Source of the DNA: Hyaloscypha bicolor E
Lineage: Eukaryota > Ascomycota > Leotiomycetes > Helotiales > Hyaloscyphaceae
NCBI RefSeq assembly: GCF_002865645.1
Contig: NW_020194559.1
Location: 744,001 to 808,000 of the forward strand
Length of the DNA: 64,000 bases
Reading direction: 5' to 3'
This document shows positions 43,900-59,144 of this stretch, piece by piece. Within the stretch, counting starts at the first letter, position 1. The number at the start of each line of letters is the position of its first letter. The position numbers and the translations under genes are program-made. Under the pieces are notes generated by a model. It saw only the letters and a program-made list of their open reading frames with translations. It ran no database searches and was not told the origin of the DNA.

Positions 43900-44590
43900 C
43901 TATTATATTAATTCTCTTTCTAGGCTCTTATTTTTAAGAGGCCTAAAAAAACTATAAATAGCTTTATAAATATCTTCCTAAAACTTTCCTAGCTACTAGT
44001 TTTCCCTAAAGATTTCCTATAATTACTCTATTATTATATTAGATAATAGAGTTAAAAATATAATTTACTAATTCTATTTAGTTAATTTATAAATTACTTC
44101 TAGTAATTTCTTCTTATAAAGATAATATAAATATAATATATATTATTAGATATAAAGTTTATCTAATTTCCTAATTAGTTTATAAATTCTAATTTAGCCT
44201 CTATTTATAAATAAATTATTACTTTATAGGCCTAAAAGCTTAGAAAAGCTAATTCGATTTTCTGGTTTATTTATAAATTTCTTTTTTAGAAATTTCTGGA
44301 TATTTCTAGTATAAAGCCGGTTTCGAATTTATAATTACTATTCGGAAAAAGAATAATATAAAAAGCCCTCTTTTTTTCTATTAACTAATTTTCTTTTCCT
44401 TTAATTATAATATTATATCTAGCTCTTTTTCGTTTCTTGCCTTTCTTTTCCAAGCCTTTTTTAAGCCTTTTTCAAGTTCCTTTAAGCTTTCTTCTAATTT
44501 CCTTTTCTATTTCTTTATTTATTAAGATAAATTTTTCTCTTAATATTTATTAGCCTATTACTAACTATTTAACTAATACTCCTATAGCCT
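43900..44590 (-). pseudogene. Lysine-rich ORF relic of chromovirus copy 2
   Basis: Counterpart of 15,540-16,245. The same Lys/Glu-rich coded segment (about 44,400-44,540) lies in the same place between chromodomain and LTR, so the region belongs to the element. Function unknown. Confidence 0.4.
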
Positions 44591-45269
44591 TAATTCGCTT
44601 TTATTATTTTTAATATTCTAAGAATATTACTAAATTTCCCGACCTTACTTATATTAAGAATAATAACTATTTAATATATAATTATTATTACTTTAAAAAT
44701 AGAAAGTATAATTCTATAAATTATAATCTCTTTTTTTTATTTCCTATTCTAATATTATTTAAGGTTTTTTAAATATATATAATATAGTTAAATTGCCTTT
44801 TCTAAGCTATAAATATATATAAGTATTTTATCTAACCTTTATTTAAAAAGAAAAAGGCTATTATTACTCTTTTTCTATATTAAACTTTATATATTTCTTA
44901 TATTAAAACTATTATTTGAGGCTAATAGATTCCTTTAATAATTCAAGAAATAGATTAAATAATTCTTACTAGCTTAATATAGATATAAAGTACTTTTAAA
45001 AGTATAATTAATATTTTTTATTAATAGTTAATAGCTTTTTAGGTTAATTTGCTATTTATTTCTTAAGAGAATTATAATAAGAATAATAATAAGAATAGTA
45101 AAGAATAGTTATAAAAATAGAATATTTATAGAATATAGAAATTAGAGTTTTTAAAGTTTTTAATAATTTTTATATAGTTTTTCCAAGAATAAATATATGG
45201 TTTTTAATAGTTTTCTAATAAAAGTATTTATTTTTTATATTTTTATTTAGCTAATAATATTATAATATT

Positions 45270-48200
45270 ACTCTTTTCCAAATATTCTTATAATTCTTAA
45301 GCTATATTCTCTAGATTATTTAGTAGTTTCTATATATTATCTACTAGTAAATAGCCTTTCTAATAAATAAAATATTTTTTTTCTTTTCTATTTTTTCTAT
45401 AGGCTATAATAAATTCTATCTCGAATTTCTTTTTATTTTTAATTTTAACTGGTTCTAATTCTATTATAATACTAGTTTGCAGATATTATAGTTCTAAAAA
45501 AGAAATATAGAAAATATTATAGATCTAATATAATAATAGTAATTTCAAATAATATATCTATTTATATATTTCTATAATTTCTAGAACTTTAAAGAGACTA
45601 AAATATTTATCTATTAGCTTTATACTAAATTATAGCTATTAAATATTCTTTATATAAAATATAATTTTATTATATACTTTAAATTCCTTATTAATATATT
45701 TTTTATTATAGTACTTTTTCTATATATTTATTACTTCTTATTATTATTTCTTTAATACTTCTCGTTTTACTTAAATTCTTTATATTCTTTCTTATATTAC
45801 TAATATTTTTTTTTCTGGAATATTATTTTTAATATATAGTTTAATACTAGAATAGAATCCGTATAATATATAAAATAGAGATATTTTTATTATTAAATAT
45901 ATAGAATTATTATATATGAATTCTATAAAAGTAAACTTTATTATCTAGTTATTCTACTAGTAACTAATATAATACTTTAAATATTATTCCAGAGTTTAAT
46001 TCCGATTTTCCGTTTATTTATTAATTTATAGATAAAATACTATATTTAGCTATTATTAAACCTTTAAATAAAAATATAGACTTAACTAGAACTTATATAT
46101 AAAAATAGATTTTCTATTAGAAATTATATTTATAGGTATACTAAAGTCTTTAATAATATAATATATAAATAGTTCTACTAGTTTAGGAGCCGAGATTTCT
46201 TTAGTAATCGGAATATATTATATTATTTTTATATATCTATTAATAATAATAAATATAGAATTATATATATTACTATAAAACCTAAAAGAAATTAGTTCTA
46301 TAATAAAGTTTATAATAATTTCTTATTATAGCTTGGAAAAGATAGGAAATAAACTAAATATATTATATAATAAATATCTTTTTACTTTAGTCTATTAATA
46401 TATAGAATAAATTCTAATATAGTTTTTTATATTCTTTTTTATATTTTACTAGAAGTACTTTTGCTAAAAAATCTCTAATATTTTACTAGTATTAAAATAC
46501 CTATTTATAAAATTATTATAATTAATTTATAGTAATTCTTTTTTAAAAGCCGGTTTATTTAATATATAAATAATATTCCGATATTTTAATAATCCAGATA
46601 TATTAAATTCCCAAGTCTTAATAGTTTTAGTAAAGGTCTCTTTTAAAAACTATTTATACTACCGGTATTATATTAATAGATTGAGCCTTTAATATTATAA
46701 TAGTAGTTTAAATAATATTTCTTTGCTTTTTTTATATACTATTTCGGATCTAGCTATTTATATAACTAGAATTTATAATATATATTATTTATAACTAGCT
46801 ATACTAATAATAGACTCAAATAGTAGTATTTCTGGTATTATTCTATTACTAAAATAGATTTCCTTTTCGGAATTCTTTAATATTTTACTAATTAAGAAAT
46901 ATCTAAATTTTTTTTTCTGGGCCTTATATTATAGTATTATAAAAATAATATAATATTCTATTACTATTACCTATAAGGCTCTCTATTCTATATTCTATAG
47001 CTTATTATAAAATATAGGTAATAAAGTATTTTTATCTATATCTATTATAAAGTCTGGCCTTTTTAATAGCCTATTAGTAAAATTACTATATTCTGGCTAA
47101 TATTTTAAAATAAAGTTAAAAGCAACTAGCTTTTCTATCTATCTTATCTATTAACTATTTAGTTTTCTCTTAATTATAAAATATTTCAAGTTATTATAAT
47201 CTGTTTTAATAATAATAGTATATTAGATATATATTAAATAATATTATTAAATATAGAATACTAGAATAATAGCTAAAAGTTTAGAATTATATATTTTATA
47301 TCTATTTTTAATTATAAATTTTTTTTAAATAGAAGGTAATAGGATACTATTTGGCTTTTATCTCTTTATTAAAAAGCTAGAAAATTATATTTATAATTAT
47401 AAATCCTGAAATATCCGTTTCTATATAAATTTTTAAGACTAAATTAAAATAATAAAGAATTAGTATTATTATAAATGCAATTTTCAGTTCCCTAAAAGCC
47501 TTATTTACTTTATCTATTTAGCTAAAATAATATTACGGTTTTCCGTTAATTTTTAATAAATTAGTTAACTCTTTTACTATTTTAAAATATCTATAGATAA
47601 ATCTCTAGTAGAAATTAGTAAAATTCAGGAATATTTGAATTTCCCGAATATTATTCTTTAGAGCCGGCTATTTTCTAATAGCTATAATCCGACTGGCTTT
47701 TATTTTTATATTATTTGGACTAATTATAAATTCCAGGAACTTTATTTTTTCTATATTAAACTCGCATTTTACTAAGTTTATAAAGAGCTAGTATTATTAT
47801 AATTACTCGAATATATATTAGACTACTACTATATACTATTTTGGATTCTCTAAATAAATTAAAATATTATTTAAATAAACTATATAAATAATATTTATAA
47901 GGCCTATTAATATATAATTAATATATATCTGAAATATTACCGGAATATTAAAAAGTCCAAAAAATATAATATAATATTTAAAATATTTATAATATATTCG
48001 AAATACCGTTTTCTATTTATTACTTTTCCTAATTTATAACTAATAGTAAATATTCTTTAAATCTAGCTTTATATATATTTTCGCTCTATAAAGCCTATCT
48101 ATTATCTTATTAATAAATAATAACGATATCCGGTTCTTAATAGTAATTCTATTTAAATTCCGGTAATTAATATATAAATATAGGCCGCCTTTTTTTTTTA

Positions 48201-48900
48201 GAACAAATATAATTGGAATATTAGCTAGGCTAGTAAAATAATAGATCTATTTCTTTTCTAAGCTAGTATTAAGATATTTCCGAAAGACTTTAAGCTCTTT
48301 TTCTAATAAAGTATATATAGAACTATATAGTAATTAGGATCCCGGTTTCAGATCTATATAATATTCTATTATATAATAATCGAATAATATATCTATAGCC
48401 TTTATAGAGAATATTTAAAAAAAGGTTCTAATACTTTTTAAGAAATATAACTATTTCGTTTATAGTAATAGTAGTAATTCTTTAGTTATCTATTATAGAA
48501 TAGGTAGTTAATAGAAAAATATATATTTTATATTTTACTATTTTAGTAAATTTTTTAGTATTTAGAATTTTAATTTTCTATAATTAAATCTAGTATTTTT
48601 GTATTTTTTTTTTAAAGGAAATTAAAAAATTAATCTAATAAAGCTATAGAAATCTAAATATTATATTAATATAGTTTAGATTAAAATCATATAATATAAA
48701 ATATATATTAGCCTCTTTTCGGTTCTCTAGTATATTTTCGGTAATAATTCCAAAAATATAGTTTTTATATAAATAAATTCTTTTTTTCTTTAGTAAAATT
48801 AAGGAAATTACTTTTAATATTAATAAAATACCTATATCTAAAGCTAGCCTTCTCTTTATATAATTGGCCTCTATATCCGAATTAATTAATATTCTAATTT
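45270..48900 (-). pseudogene. pol of chromovirus copy 2
   Basis: Chromodomain at about 45,270-45,430, then integrase, RNase H and reverse transcriptase at increasing coordinates. The YxDD centre is again YLNN at about 47,862-47,880. The protease lies at about 48,840-48,900. The frame is full of stops from C-to-T/G-to-A change. Confidence 0.8.
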
Positions 48901-48989
48901 TATATCTATTTTTTTTTATTTTAATAATAACTTTAATTATTATTCTCGTTTTAGGAGCTTTATTTTCTATAATATAAACAAATATAATT

Positions 48990-50173
48990 ATTATAGGATA
49001 TAACCGTTTCCCGGCTTCTTTAGTTCTAGATACTTATATACTTTATAGCCAGACTTGTTATAATTATAGTAAGTCGATTTCTCCCGATTTAAATAAATAA
49101 TAATATAGTAACTCTTTTTCTAATAAATAAAGCAAACTATACCCGATTTTACAGATCCTAATATAGGTATTATATTAGATTCTATTATTATATTTTTGCT
49201 ATTCTGGTTATATAAATCTTATAACGGAATATATTTCTTTTCTGCTTTCCTTTATTATCTCTTTTTTCTTTTCTTTAATTTTTTTCCTTTTACTATTCTA
49301 TTAGCTTATTATTATATTTCTATTAAGTAAATAAATTCAAGTTATTCTCGACTTTTATGGCTATAAAAATAAGCTTTTCTCTTTCTTATAAAATATTTCC
49401 TTAATAATTAATCTTGTCCCGAATCTCTTATCTTAAGCTACTAAATAAGTTATTTTACTCTTATAATAAACCCGTATATCCCAAGTTATTTACTAGGCTA
49501 TCTAAATAAAATATAAAGCTTTAAATACTCTAATCTAGCTACTATTTTATATCCTTAAACTTAGTAAGAGTATTATTATTACGGTTTTTCGAATCTAAAA
49601 TAAAATTCTTTATAAATTTAATAAAGGTTTCCTAATCTATAATATTAATATTTACTAATTACTTCCTATATTTCCAGATATCTCTAGCTATATTCTTAAA
49701 ATAGAAAGTATAATATATAACTTTTATTATATTTATAGTTTAGGTAATTCTATTATTTTTATATTACTTTAGCTTTACCTAATAGAAGAAATCCTGAGCT
49801 TCTTTAATATTCTTTCTCTTATAAGTTAGTAATTCTCGGGTTTTTAGAGCCCTATAAATCAAATATACTACCGGTAATATAATAGGTTCTATAATAGGTA
49901 TCCGAATATCCTTAAGATAATGAATTTAAGTTTCTAGCTCTTCTAGATTCTTTCTCTATTATATCTCTACTTCTAACTTAATAATATAATAATAAGCTAC
50001 TATTAGCTTCTTTATTATTATTATTTTACTAGCTAGTTCTAGTAATATTTGAATCCTATTTCCTTTTCCTAATTAGGTAATACCTATAGTACCTAACTAG
50101 ATACTTTCCTAAATATCTAATTGGGTTATTTTAGTAATAATAGAAGTACTTCTTCTAGTTAATACTCTAGCTA
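48990..50173 (-). pseudogene. gag of chromovirus copy 2
   Basis: Aligns to the Gag of copy 1. The start codon position (about 50,171-50,173) has mutated from ATG to ATA. The zinc knuckle lies at about 49,075-49,140. No open frame remains. Confidence 0.65.
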
Positions 50174-50245
50174 TTAGTAATTTTATCTATTAATGGCTTA
50201 ATTATCTCGTAATAAACTGCTTTTCGAAAGTTGAATTAATTAAAA

Positions 50246-50555
50246 TATAAGATATATAATAGTAGGGTAATATATAAGTAGTTAAAATAAGTAAACTATA
50301 GAATAATACTTATAAATATAGCTGATTTTCAAGAATTAATTCTAATAAAAGACTAATTAATATCTCTTTCTAAAGCTAAAAGTATTTCCCTATATATTCC
50401 CTAATACTTAGCCAAGTATATAAAGCCCTTTATTTAATTAAGAAATATAATCCTATATAATTTATATAATTCCGATTATAAGCTTTATCTAAAATAGAAA
50501 ACTAGATCTATAATATCTAATACCTATCTATATACTATTATATATATCTAATATA
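50246..50555 (-). repeat. 5' LTR of chromovirus copy 2
   Basis: 310 bp, reverse complement of the LTR family at 9,553, RIP-mutated but retaining agtagggtaat and similar ancestral stretches. Followed by the target-duplication copy ataat. Confidence 0.92.
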
Positions 50556-50560
50556 ATAAT

Positions 50561-51700
50561 AAAGAAATATAAGTAATAATTAATTTAGTATATTAATTTC
50601 TTATAATACTATTATTAAAAAATATATGTAATAAAATAATAGGGCCCGTATTAAAGTTTAATTTAATAGTAATAATATTAGCTATAATTCAGATATATTA
50701 TTCTTTTTCCTAAATAATATTAGCTAAAAATTATATAATAATAAGTTTTTTATTATTATATTTAATATAAATATTATTATATTATAAGATAGCTTATAAT
50801 TAATATAGATTATATTAATCTAATTAATTAAATATTATAAAATTAAAATTATTAAAATTATTCTTAAATAATTCCTAGAAATTATTATTAGTTGATTTCT
50901 TTATCTTATACTAAAATAATCTAATATTAAGGTAATTTAGAACTTTTTTATTATTATAAATAGTTAGATTAATATTACTTTTTTATTTCTTTATTTATAT
51001 ATATTTATTTTATAGTTCTATTATATTAAACTTTTAGGGCTATATTATAAATATAGTATTTAGAATTTAAAAAGCAAAATAGAAAGTTCTTTATAAAGAT
51101 AATTTAAAGCTAAAAAAGAGAAAACTAAAATATAAAAGGCTATAAGGAAATATATATATCCTATAATAAACTAGTTTATAAAAGATTTAGTTTTCTAAAT
51201 ATATTTCTCTAATAAAATAATTATATTATATATATCTAAAAGATAATAAAATATAAATAATAGAATATAAATAATTATATTAACTAATAAAATTAAAAGC
51301 TAAATTATAATATTATTTCTTTTTTTAAAATAAGCTTATTTCCGAATTTTATAAAAACTATTAATTTATACTATTTTTCTTTTAAAGTTTTAAATAAATT
51401 AGTATCTTATATATAAATATTATATATTAAAGGCAGATATTTTTAATATATAATTTATAAAGATTTATTATTATTTTTATATAATTTAGCTAGTATTATA
51501 GGTTTTATAAAAGTCTTAATATATTAATATTATTATTATAGAAATATTATAAAACTAGAAAACTAGATATATCTTTATAGTTTCTAGTAGCTTTAGGAAA
51601 AACAAATAGCTATATTTTTCTAGAATCTCGAATAGATTCTTTATTTAATTCTCTAGCTTCTAGCTATAATATATATAGGATTATATATAACTTAAGAATA
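50561..51700. other. AT-rich RIP-degraded spacer
   Basis: More than 1 kb with no recognisable domain. Presumably the continuation of the degraded sequence left of 43,585 that copy 2 interrupted. Confidence 0.5.
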
Positions 51701-51934
51701 TATAATAAACCTCGGATATTACAGGTATTAATTAGAGAAATTAATAGCCCTTTAATATTATAACTAACTACTATTTATATTATATACTTTAGACTTATAA
51801 ATTACTAATTATATATATATTATCAGGGCCTTCTATTTAGAGAAGGCTTCTCTGGACCTTATAAGAAAGACAGAGATTAGTTCTATACTGAATTTAATAC
51901 TATAGTTTTATAACTTACTAATAAATACCTTATA
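51701..51934 (+). repeat. 5' LTR of third-family chromovirus
   Basis: Matches 59,145-59,406 along its length. It lacks about 28 bases present near the end of the right LTR (after ataactta). Confidence 0.8.
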
Positions 51935-52009
51935 AGCTAATCTTTCTATTCTTAAAAGAGGTAGTTTAATAAGTAATTATATCTCGAAATCTGCGAAATA
52001 TATAATTCC

Positions 52010-53450
52010 TTACCAAAGCTATTTCTATAGAGGAAATCGACTAAATTAATCCCGATACGGGTAATAGTAAAGGCTCGTCTAATACTTTTAATAGGGCCTC
52101 TCAGGAGCCTCAGAGAGCTAGTAATAATAACAAAAATAATTCCGGTAATAATTAAGATACCGAGATTAATACCCAAATTACTACTACCCAAGCTATGAAA
52201 CAGGGCTTATATACTAAAGTCGAAGCGCTCTAATAAAAGCAAGAATTAGTAGATATAATTAATTAATATATCCTATAGTTAAAGTAATATAAGAATACTT
52301 TTCGGGATATCTTATAATTTATTATATCTTATAGAAACTCCGTTTATAAATTTACTTTATTTTCCTTAATAATTCCTATAAAAGAACTTCCTATAATAGA
52401 ATTAGAACCTATCTCCTTTCTTAATAAAATGAGCTTTGAGAATAATTTTAATACTATTTATTAAAAACTACTATATAATATTCTAAAGATATATTTGAAC
52501 TAAGAGAAGCTTCTTAAAATTCGAATACCTAACTTATATTATAGAAAGTTCCTTAAGAAATAGAGAACTTTTATATCTTCCTAAAAGGCAGTCTTTAGAA
52601 CCTAACCTTAAACTTATAATAGATACTTTTCTAGAATTAATTCTACTATAAGTATTTTTAGAAATAAATCTTATAATATTTGAAAGGCTATAATAAAGTA
52701 AAGCCTACTAGTATATAAGATTTATTAGAAATAATTTAAGGCCTATTTAGCTAATATACTTTAAATACCTTAAACCTATTAGTAAAATACCTTTAAGGAA
52801 CTTTGAGATCTTTATTAAAAGAATAGTAAGATAGTTACTAAGTTATATATTTGAATAATTGGTTTTAAAGTTAATTAGAACCTATACCTTAAAAGAAATC
52901 GGATCCGGACTCTTAATATTATTCTATCTAATTATAAAACTTATTAGATACTTATATTTATTCTCTCAGGAAATAAAGTAATATCTATTTCCGAGTAACT
53001 TAAAAAAGCTTAGAAAGCAGAATATATTACTTATTCTAGATTAAGGAAAGTAAAAACAGGAAAGTCTAATAAGAATAATTCTATTTCTAAGAATTCTAAT
53101 TTAGTAAATTCTAATTTATAAGACTATTAAAAAAGGAAGAATAAGTTCCGAAAATCATATAAGAAATCCTTAGGTAGTATTTCGGTCTCTTTTAGGCCCT
53201 ACTAAAGTACTAGTTTTACTTTAGATATAGTTTATTAAACTTATAATTAGAAAGAATATTTCTCAGGAAATATAAAATATTCTAAATATAATAAATAGAC
53301 TTAATAGAACTCTAATAAGGCCAAGACTATAGAAAGGTTAAGGTGCCTATAAAAGCAGGTTTATATTATTATTATAGAGAAGTACTTTAGAGAAAACTCT
53401 TCTAAGAAATAGAGAAAAGAGAAAACCAAATCTTAAATATTAATAATTTT
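52010..53450 (+). pseudogene. gag of third-family chromovirus
   Basis: The N-terminal 80 codons are only lightly damaged (SSNTFNRASQEPQRAS block near 52,066-52,113), then RIP stops accumulate. Helical Gag core follows at about 52,430-52,950. Start and end are approximate. Confidence 0.6.
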
Positions 53451-53499
53451 AGCTATAATAAAAAAGATATATTACTTTATATAACTATTTAAGCAAAAT

Positions 53500-56400
53500 T
53501 AATATAGCCAAAAGTAAATACTTTAGAGATATATAGCAGATTAAATAATACCGGATTAGATTATAATTTCCTTAATAATAATTAGGCTTAAAGCTAGGGC
53601 TTTATTACCTTAGCTAAATATAACTAGGAATTTGTAACCTTTTATAGAAATAGATTTAAGGTCTATTAAACCTATAATCTTAAGGTATTTATTATAAATA
53701 ATTATAATAAAATGTATTCTTTTAAGCTTTAGTTCTATAGGTATAAGAATATTAGCTCTTATAGCCTTATCTTTAGTATAGAATTTTATAAAATAATTCT
53801 TATATAATATATAGACTATATTAAGAAATAATAAGTATATATATCTATATAGCCTAATAATATTAAGATTCTAATACCGAAAGAGTTTAATAAGAAGCTT
53901 AATTTATATTCTAAGCTAGTATCTCAAGTCTTATTCTTAACTAAGGGCAAATATAATTATTCTAGATAATAGGCTTTATATATATATAATAGTTACTAGA
54001 TCTCTACTTTATTATATGGCTCTAGTAATACTAAATAGGAGTTTTTAATATAGTAAATTAATACCTTCCGGAAAGAGGCCTCAGAAATACCTATATATTT
54101 CCGGAATAATAAATACGAAAATTTCTTAGAGGTTTTTAATTCTAATAAAGCTTCGAAACTTCCTAATCTTAGTAGTATTAAATACTCTATTAATATAGAT
54201 AGTATAGTCCTATATAGACCCTTATATAATCTATTAGAGACTTAACTAAAAGTATTATATCTATATTTATAGAATATACTTTATAAATATTAGATAAGGC
54301 CTAGTAAAAGCCCTATAGAAGTACCTATTCTTTTTATTCCAAAGAAGAATAAAGGGCTATATCTTTATATTAATTATTATAGACTTAATCCAGTTATAAT
54401 TAAGAATCGGTATCTGCTTTCTCTTATTAATAAGACCCTTAATTAGCTTCAAGGAGCCAAGATCTTTATAAAATTAGATCTCAAGAATATATATTATTAA
54501 ATAAGAATTTATAAAAAATATAAATAGAAAACGGCTTTTAGAATCTGCTATAGCTATTTTAAATACCTTATAATATCTTTTAGGCTAGCTAATATACTAG
54601 CTATATTTCAAGTATATATTAATATTATACTTATAGGGCTCCTGGATTATTTTATAGTTATTTATTTAAATAATATTCTTATTTATTTCTAAAATAAAAA
54701 TAAATACTATAATTATATTTACTAGATATTTACTTAACTATATAAAAATAACCTGTTTTATAAACTTAGTAAATATAAGTTTAATATTAAGGAAATCGAA
54801 TTCTTAGGCTTCTTTATTAAAATAGAAAGTATTTATATAGATTCTAAATAGATTTATAGTATTATTAAATAGCTAGAACCAGAATTATTCTATAATATTT
54901 AAATATTTCTTGGATTTACTAATTTCTATTATAGGTTTATTTACTATTACTTTTAGGTAACTATAGGCTTAATAGATTTCTTAAAAGAAATAAAAAAGGA
55001 CCGGAAATCCGATCCCTTTATATAAATAAATAAAATAGCTAAAAGCTTTAAGACTTTAAAAAAAGCTTTTACTATAATATCTATTCTGGTTTATTTTAAC
55101 CTTTCTAAAAAGATTTATATTAAAACTAATATATCGAAATTCGCAATTATTAGTACTATTTTATAATAAGTTAATTCTAGTAATAGCCTAAAGAAATACT
55201 AGTATCTAGTAGTATTTTGGTTCCGGAAACTCTCCGGAATTAAATATAACTATAGTACTTATAATAGAGAGCTATTTATAATTATTAAAGCCTTTAAGTA
55301 TTAGTACTATTATTTTAAAAAGTTCAGGTTTATAATTAAGGTTATTATAGACTATAATAACCTCTAATACTTTATAGAAACAAAGTATCTAGAGAGCTAT
55401 TAAGTATATTAGGTAATATATCTTATAATATATGATTTTAATATTATTTATTATAGAAGTACCTTAAACCTAATAAATAGATCTAGTAAAAGGCCTAATT
55501 ATAAAAAAGGTCCTATTAATATAACTTGGCTTTTAATCTTTTAGAATAAGTTAAAAGAAGCTTTTATAATTATAATTTAGAAGTTCTTATAAATATCTAA
55601 AAAGTCCCTTTTTTAGAATAAGTATTATTTAATATTTACTATATCTATAATAGCTAAAAAGAAATATTTACTATAAAACAAATAAATAGATTATTTTATA
55701 GATCCTTTAACTATAGAATTAGTTAAGAAATAAGATATAAGGAAATGCCTTAAAGGCTCTGCTATTATAACTAAGGTAATAGGGGTATTTATAACTATAT
55801 TATTTAATAAAACCAAAGATTTTTTAGTCTCTCGAGTTTTTGAATTAGATAATTATAAATATCTAATTCCCTATATATAGATATATATAGCTACTAAAAG
55901 AGCTATAGTACTAGCCCCTCTATCTAAATCTCTTCTAGATATTATCCAGATAGCTTAAAGAAATAATTCTTAATATTAGAATATCTTGAAATAAAGGCTT
56001 AGTAAAAGAGATACTAAAAGAAAAGAAATTTAGAGAAATAATTCGGGCTTATTTAGGTATTATTTAAGAATTATTATATCTAATAATTCCGCCTTATATT
56101 AAAAAGTTATAAAGCTTTATTATAATAATCTAATAGCCGGATACTATAAAGTAAAGAAAACTCTCGAGCTTCTTAAAAGATTCTAGTATTAGAAGAATAT
56201 AGAAAGAGATATTTATAAGTATTATTAAGAATATAATATCTACTAGAGAATTAAGGCCAAGAGGTATTTACTATATAGTCTATTTAGTAGTTTATTATAG
56301 TCTAAAAGATTCTGGGATAAAATCTCTATAGATTTTATTATAGATTTATTATTATATAAAAACCTAGTAAAAGGTCTCGATTTTAATATAATTCTTATAG

Positions 56401-57330
56401 TTATTAACTAGTATTCTAAAATAGTAAGATATATTATATATTCTAAAATAATTAACTTTCTAGAACTTATTAAGATTATATAGAAATATATTTTCTTAAT
56501 TTTTAACTCCCCTAATAAAATTATTTCCGATTAAGAAATAGTATTTACTAACTAGTTCTAATTTGCTTTCTATTTCTATTTAATATATAAATAGTATTTA
56601 AATATAGCTTATTATTCCTAAATAATTAGATAGAAAGATAGAACTAGGCCCTAAAATACTATCTAAAATATTATTATAATACCTAAAAAAATAACTAGTT
56701 TAAAAAGTTATCTTTTATAGAATTTATAAGATATATCTTTTTATATATATTATAGATACTATTCTTAACTTTTATAGAATCCTGAAAATAGAATTATAAG
56801 AAAGATATTAGTTATATATAGGAGGCTAGAAACTTTTAAAATAAACTAGAAAAAGCTTAAAGATTTATAATATTATATATAAAATAATTAGGAAACCTAT
56901 TATAATAAATACCGGTTAGCTAAATATTACTTTAAAGAAGCTTAAATAATACTATTAATAAGAAATATTAAACTTAAAATAAGAAAGCTTAAGCTAAAAT
57001 TTATAAGTTTATTTAAAATCCTTAAATATATTAGTAATTTAATATATAAGTTAGAACTACTAAATATATATAATTATTTATATTTAATTTTCTATATTTC
57101 TCTTTTTAAGAAATATATAATAAAAAAGAATTAGAAGCTATATTTATATTTTTTTAAAGAACTTCCGGAATTAGTAAATAATAATAAAAAATAAGAATAA
57201 AAAATAGAAGCTATTATTAATTACTAAAAAGATAATAGAAATAAAAAGTAATAGTATTTAATTAAATAAAAAGCCTGGCCTAAAAATTATAATATTTAGT
57301 TATCTGCTTTTTCTAATCTTAAAAACTTTA
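53500..57330 (+). pseudogene. pol of third-family chromovirus (PR-RT-RH-INT-chromodomain)
   Basis: Reverse transcriptase at about 54,290-54,900 is clear: APILF-like VPILFIPKKNKGL block, then an NRYLLSLI block, then LDLKNIY. The catalytic centre reads YLNN at about 54,662-54,673. RNase H follows to about 55,450 and integrase spans about 56,080-56,750. A chromodomain with a K-x-W-P-x-x-Y-N pattern lies at about 57,200-57,330. RIP stops throughout. Confidence 0.85.
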
Positions 57331-59144
57331 AGAAACTTCTGAAATTATATAACTAAAACTATAGCTTAGAATCCGAAACTACTTTTTAATAATCTCTTAA
57401 AATTAAAAGAAATCCTGAATTATAAAAAAAAGAACTATTTAAAAGAAAGAGAGGACCTAAATAGCTAAGAAAAGACCTGGAATAATAATAGAAATATTCT
57501 TTTTCTAGGATTTTTTATTTATAAAGGTTTTCTAGAGTTTTATTAAGGCTTATAAGAATTATATTTAAATTATTAGAAAAAGGTTTAGGATTAAGAAAGA
57601 TTTATTATAGGTAGACTAGCTATAGATATCTTAAATAAATAAATTCTAATTCTTATAAATTTCTAATTCCTAAAATAAAAATATTAAATACTGGCCCTAT
57701 TTAGAATTTAATAAAGAATTAGATAATACTTTTCGGAATCCGCTTATTCTTTAATAGGATATAGTTATACTATAATAATATTAATATTAAGAATATTAAG
57801 AAAAGTAAGTAAAGAATTTATAATTACTATATATATCTTATAAAAGGCCCGAACTTCTAAAATCAAATCCCGAATAGCTATAAGTATTATATTATTAGTA
57901 CTTAAAATACTATGAGTAAACTATATAGAAATCTTAATAGTAATCTTAATAATAAGATTAATACTTTAAAGATAGATTTTATAATATTCTTTTAGGGAAT
58001 TAGTAAATACCTAAATATATTAGAAAAAACTTATCTTTAGGATACTAATCTAAATAGTATTTTCCTTAGTCTTATTAAAACAGAAAGTAGAATTCTAAAG
58101 CTTAATAGACTTTTTCTAGTCTTTAAAAACCTAATTAGTAAGCTTATTATTAATAGTATAATACTATTTAGGATATATTTTAAGGAATTTCTTAAAGGTT
58201 ATAATAGTATTTTCCCAGAACTAATAAGCCTCTAATAAGTAGTAAAGAATCTGGAATTATATTAGCTTTAATAAATATTAAGGCTAAAGAACTTATTAAG
58301 ATATAAGATTTAGAACTCTTATTATAATAGTTATAATTCTTTTTACTAGGTACTATAGTATATAAGATAAAGGAATTAATAAGCAAATACTTGAAATATT
58401 TCAAGTATTTACTAGTAATATGAAAGGAAACTATAAGGTTATTTTTATATTTATAATTATATTAGTAAATAGTAAAGCTAGAAAATATTATAGAATTAAT
58501 TAAAAATAATTAAAAAAGACTTGGAAAAGAGTAAAAAAAGAGGCTAGAAGGCAATAATAAAAGAAGTTATTATATATATAGTTATTAGAAAGAAAGAAAG
58601 TATATAATAATATAAAGAGGTTCTTTTATAGAAGTAAAGAACTACCTGGATTAATTACTAGCTTTCGTATTAGTTCTAATTAGAAAATAGTATAACTAAT
58701 TAATATATGCTTTTAGGAGCCTATAAATAATCTCTAGGACTTTAGAAATATTCATATAGGTTTCTTATATAAATATTTTATTAAATTCTTTCTATAAAGC
58801 TATTTAGATTATTCTAATATAAGATCTAATAAGTAGTATTAATTTTATAGAATAGTATTTTAGTATTTTAGATCGGGCCAATTAGAATACTCGGTTCCTA
58901 AACAAAATCGCAATTACTAGCTAGCCTCTATATCTGAAGTATAATTACTATTTCTTCTTACTTACTTAGCTCTAGTCTAATTAGACGATTTTTATATCTA
59001 TTATTTAGATTATATTAGTAAAACTACCTCCCAAGATACTAGAAGTTTACTTTAATTAAATCTATAATTAATTAAATATTTTACTAGAATGAATTAATAG
59101 ATCTTAAGAATAAGATTCTAGAAAAGAAATATAGTTATAATATA

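Larger units (their letters stand above)
43585..50555 (-). mobile_element. Ty3/gypsy chromovirus, copy 2 (inverted, RIP-saturated)
   Basis: A 6,971-bp reverse-orientation copy of the element at 9,553-16,557, with 310-bp LTRs at both ends and a perfect 5-bp target duplication ataat (43,580-43,584 and 50,556-50,560). Domains run right to left: Gag, protease, reverse transcriptase, RNase H, integrase, chromodomain, extra lysine-rich ORF. All frames are closed by RIP. Confidence 0.92.

Noticed and set aside
51952..52191. 79-codon minus-strand hydrophobic open frame
   Set aside because: Antisense shadow of the Gag N-terminus of the third-family chromovirus on the plus strand.
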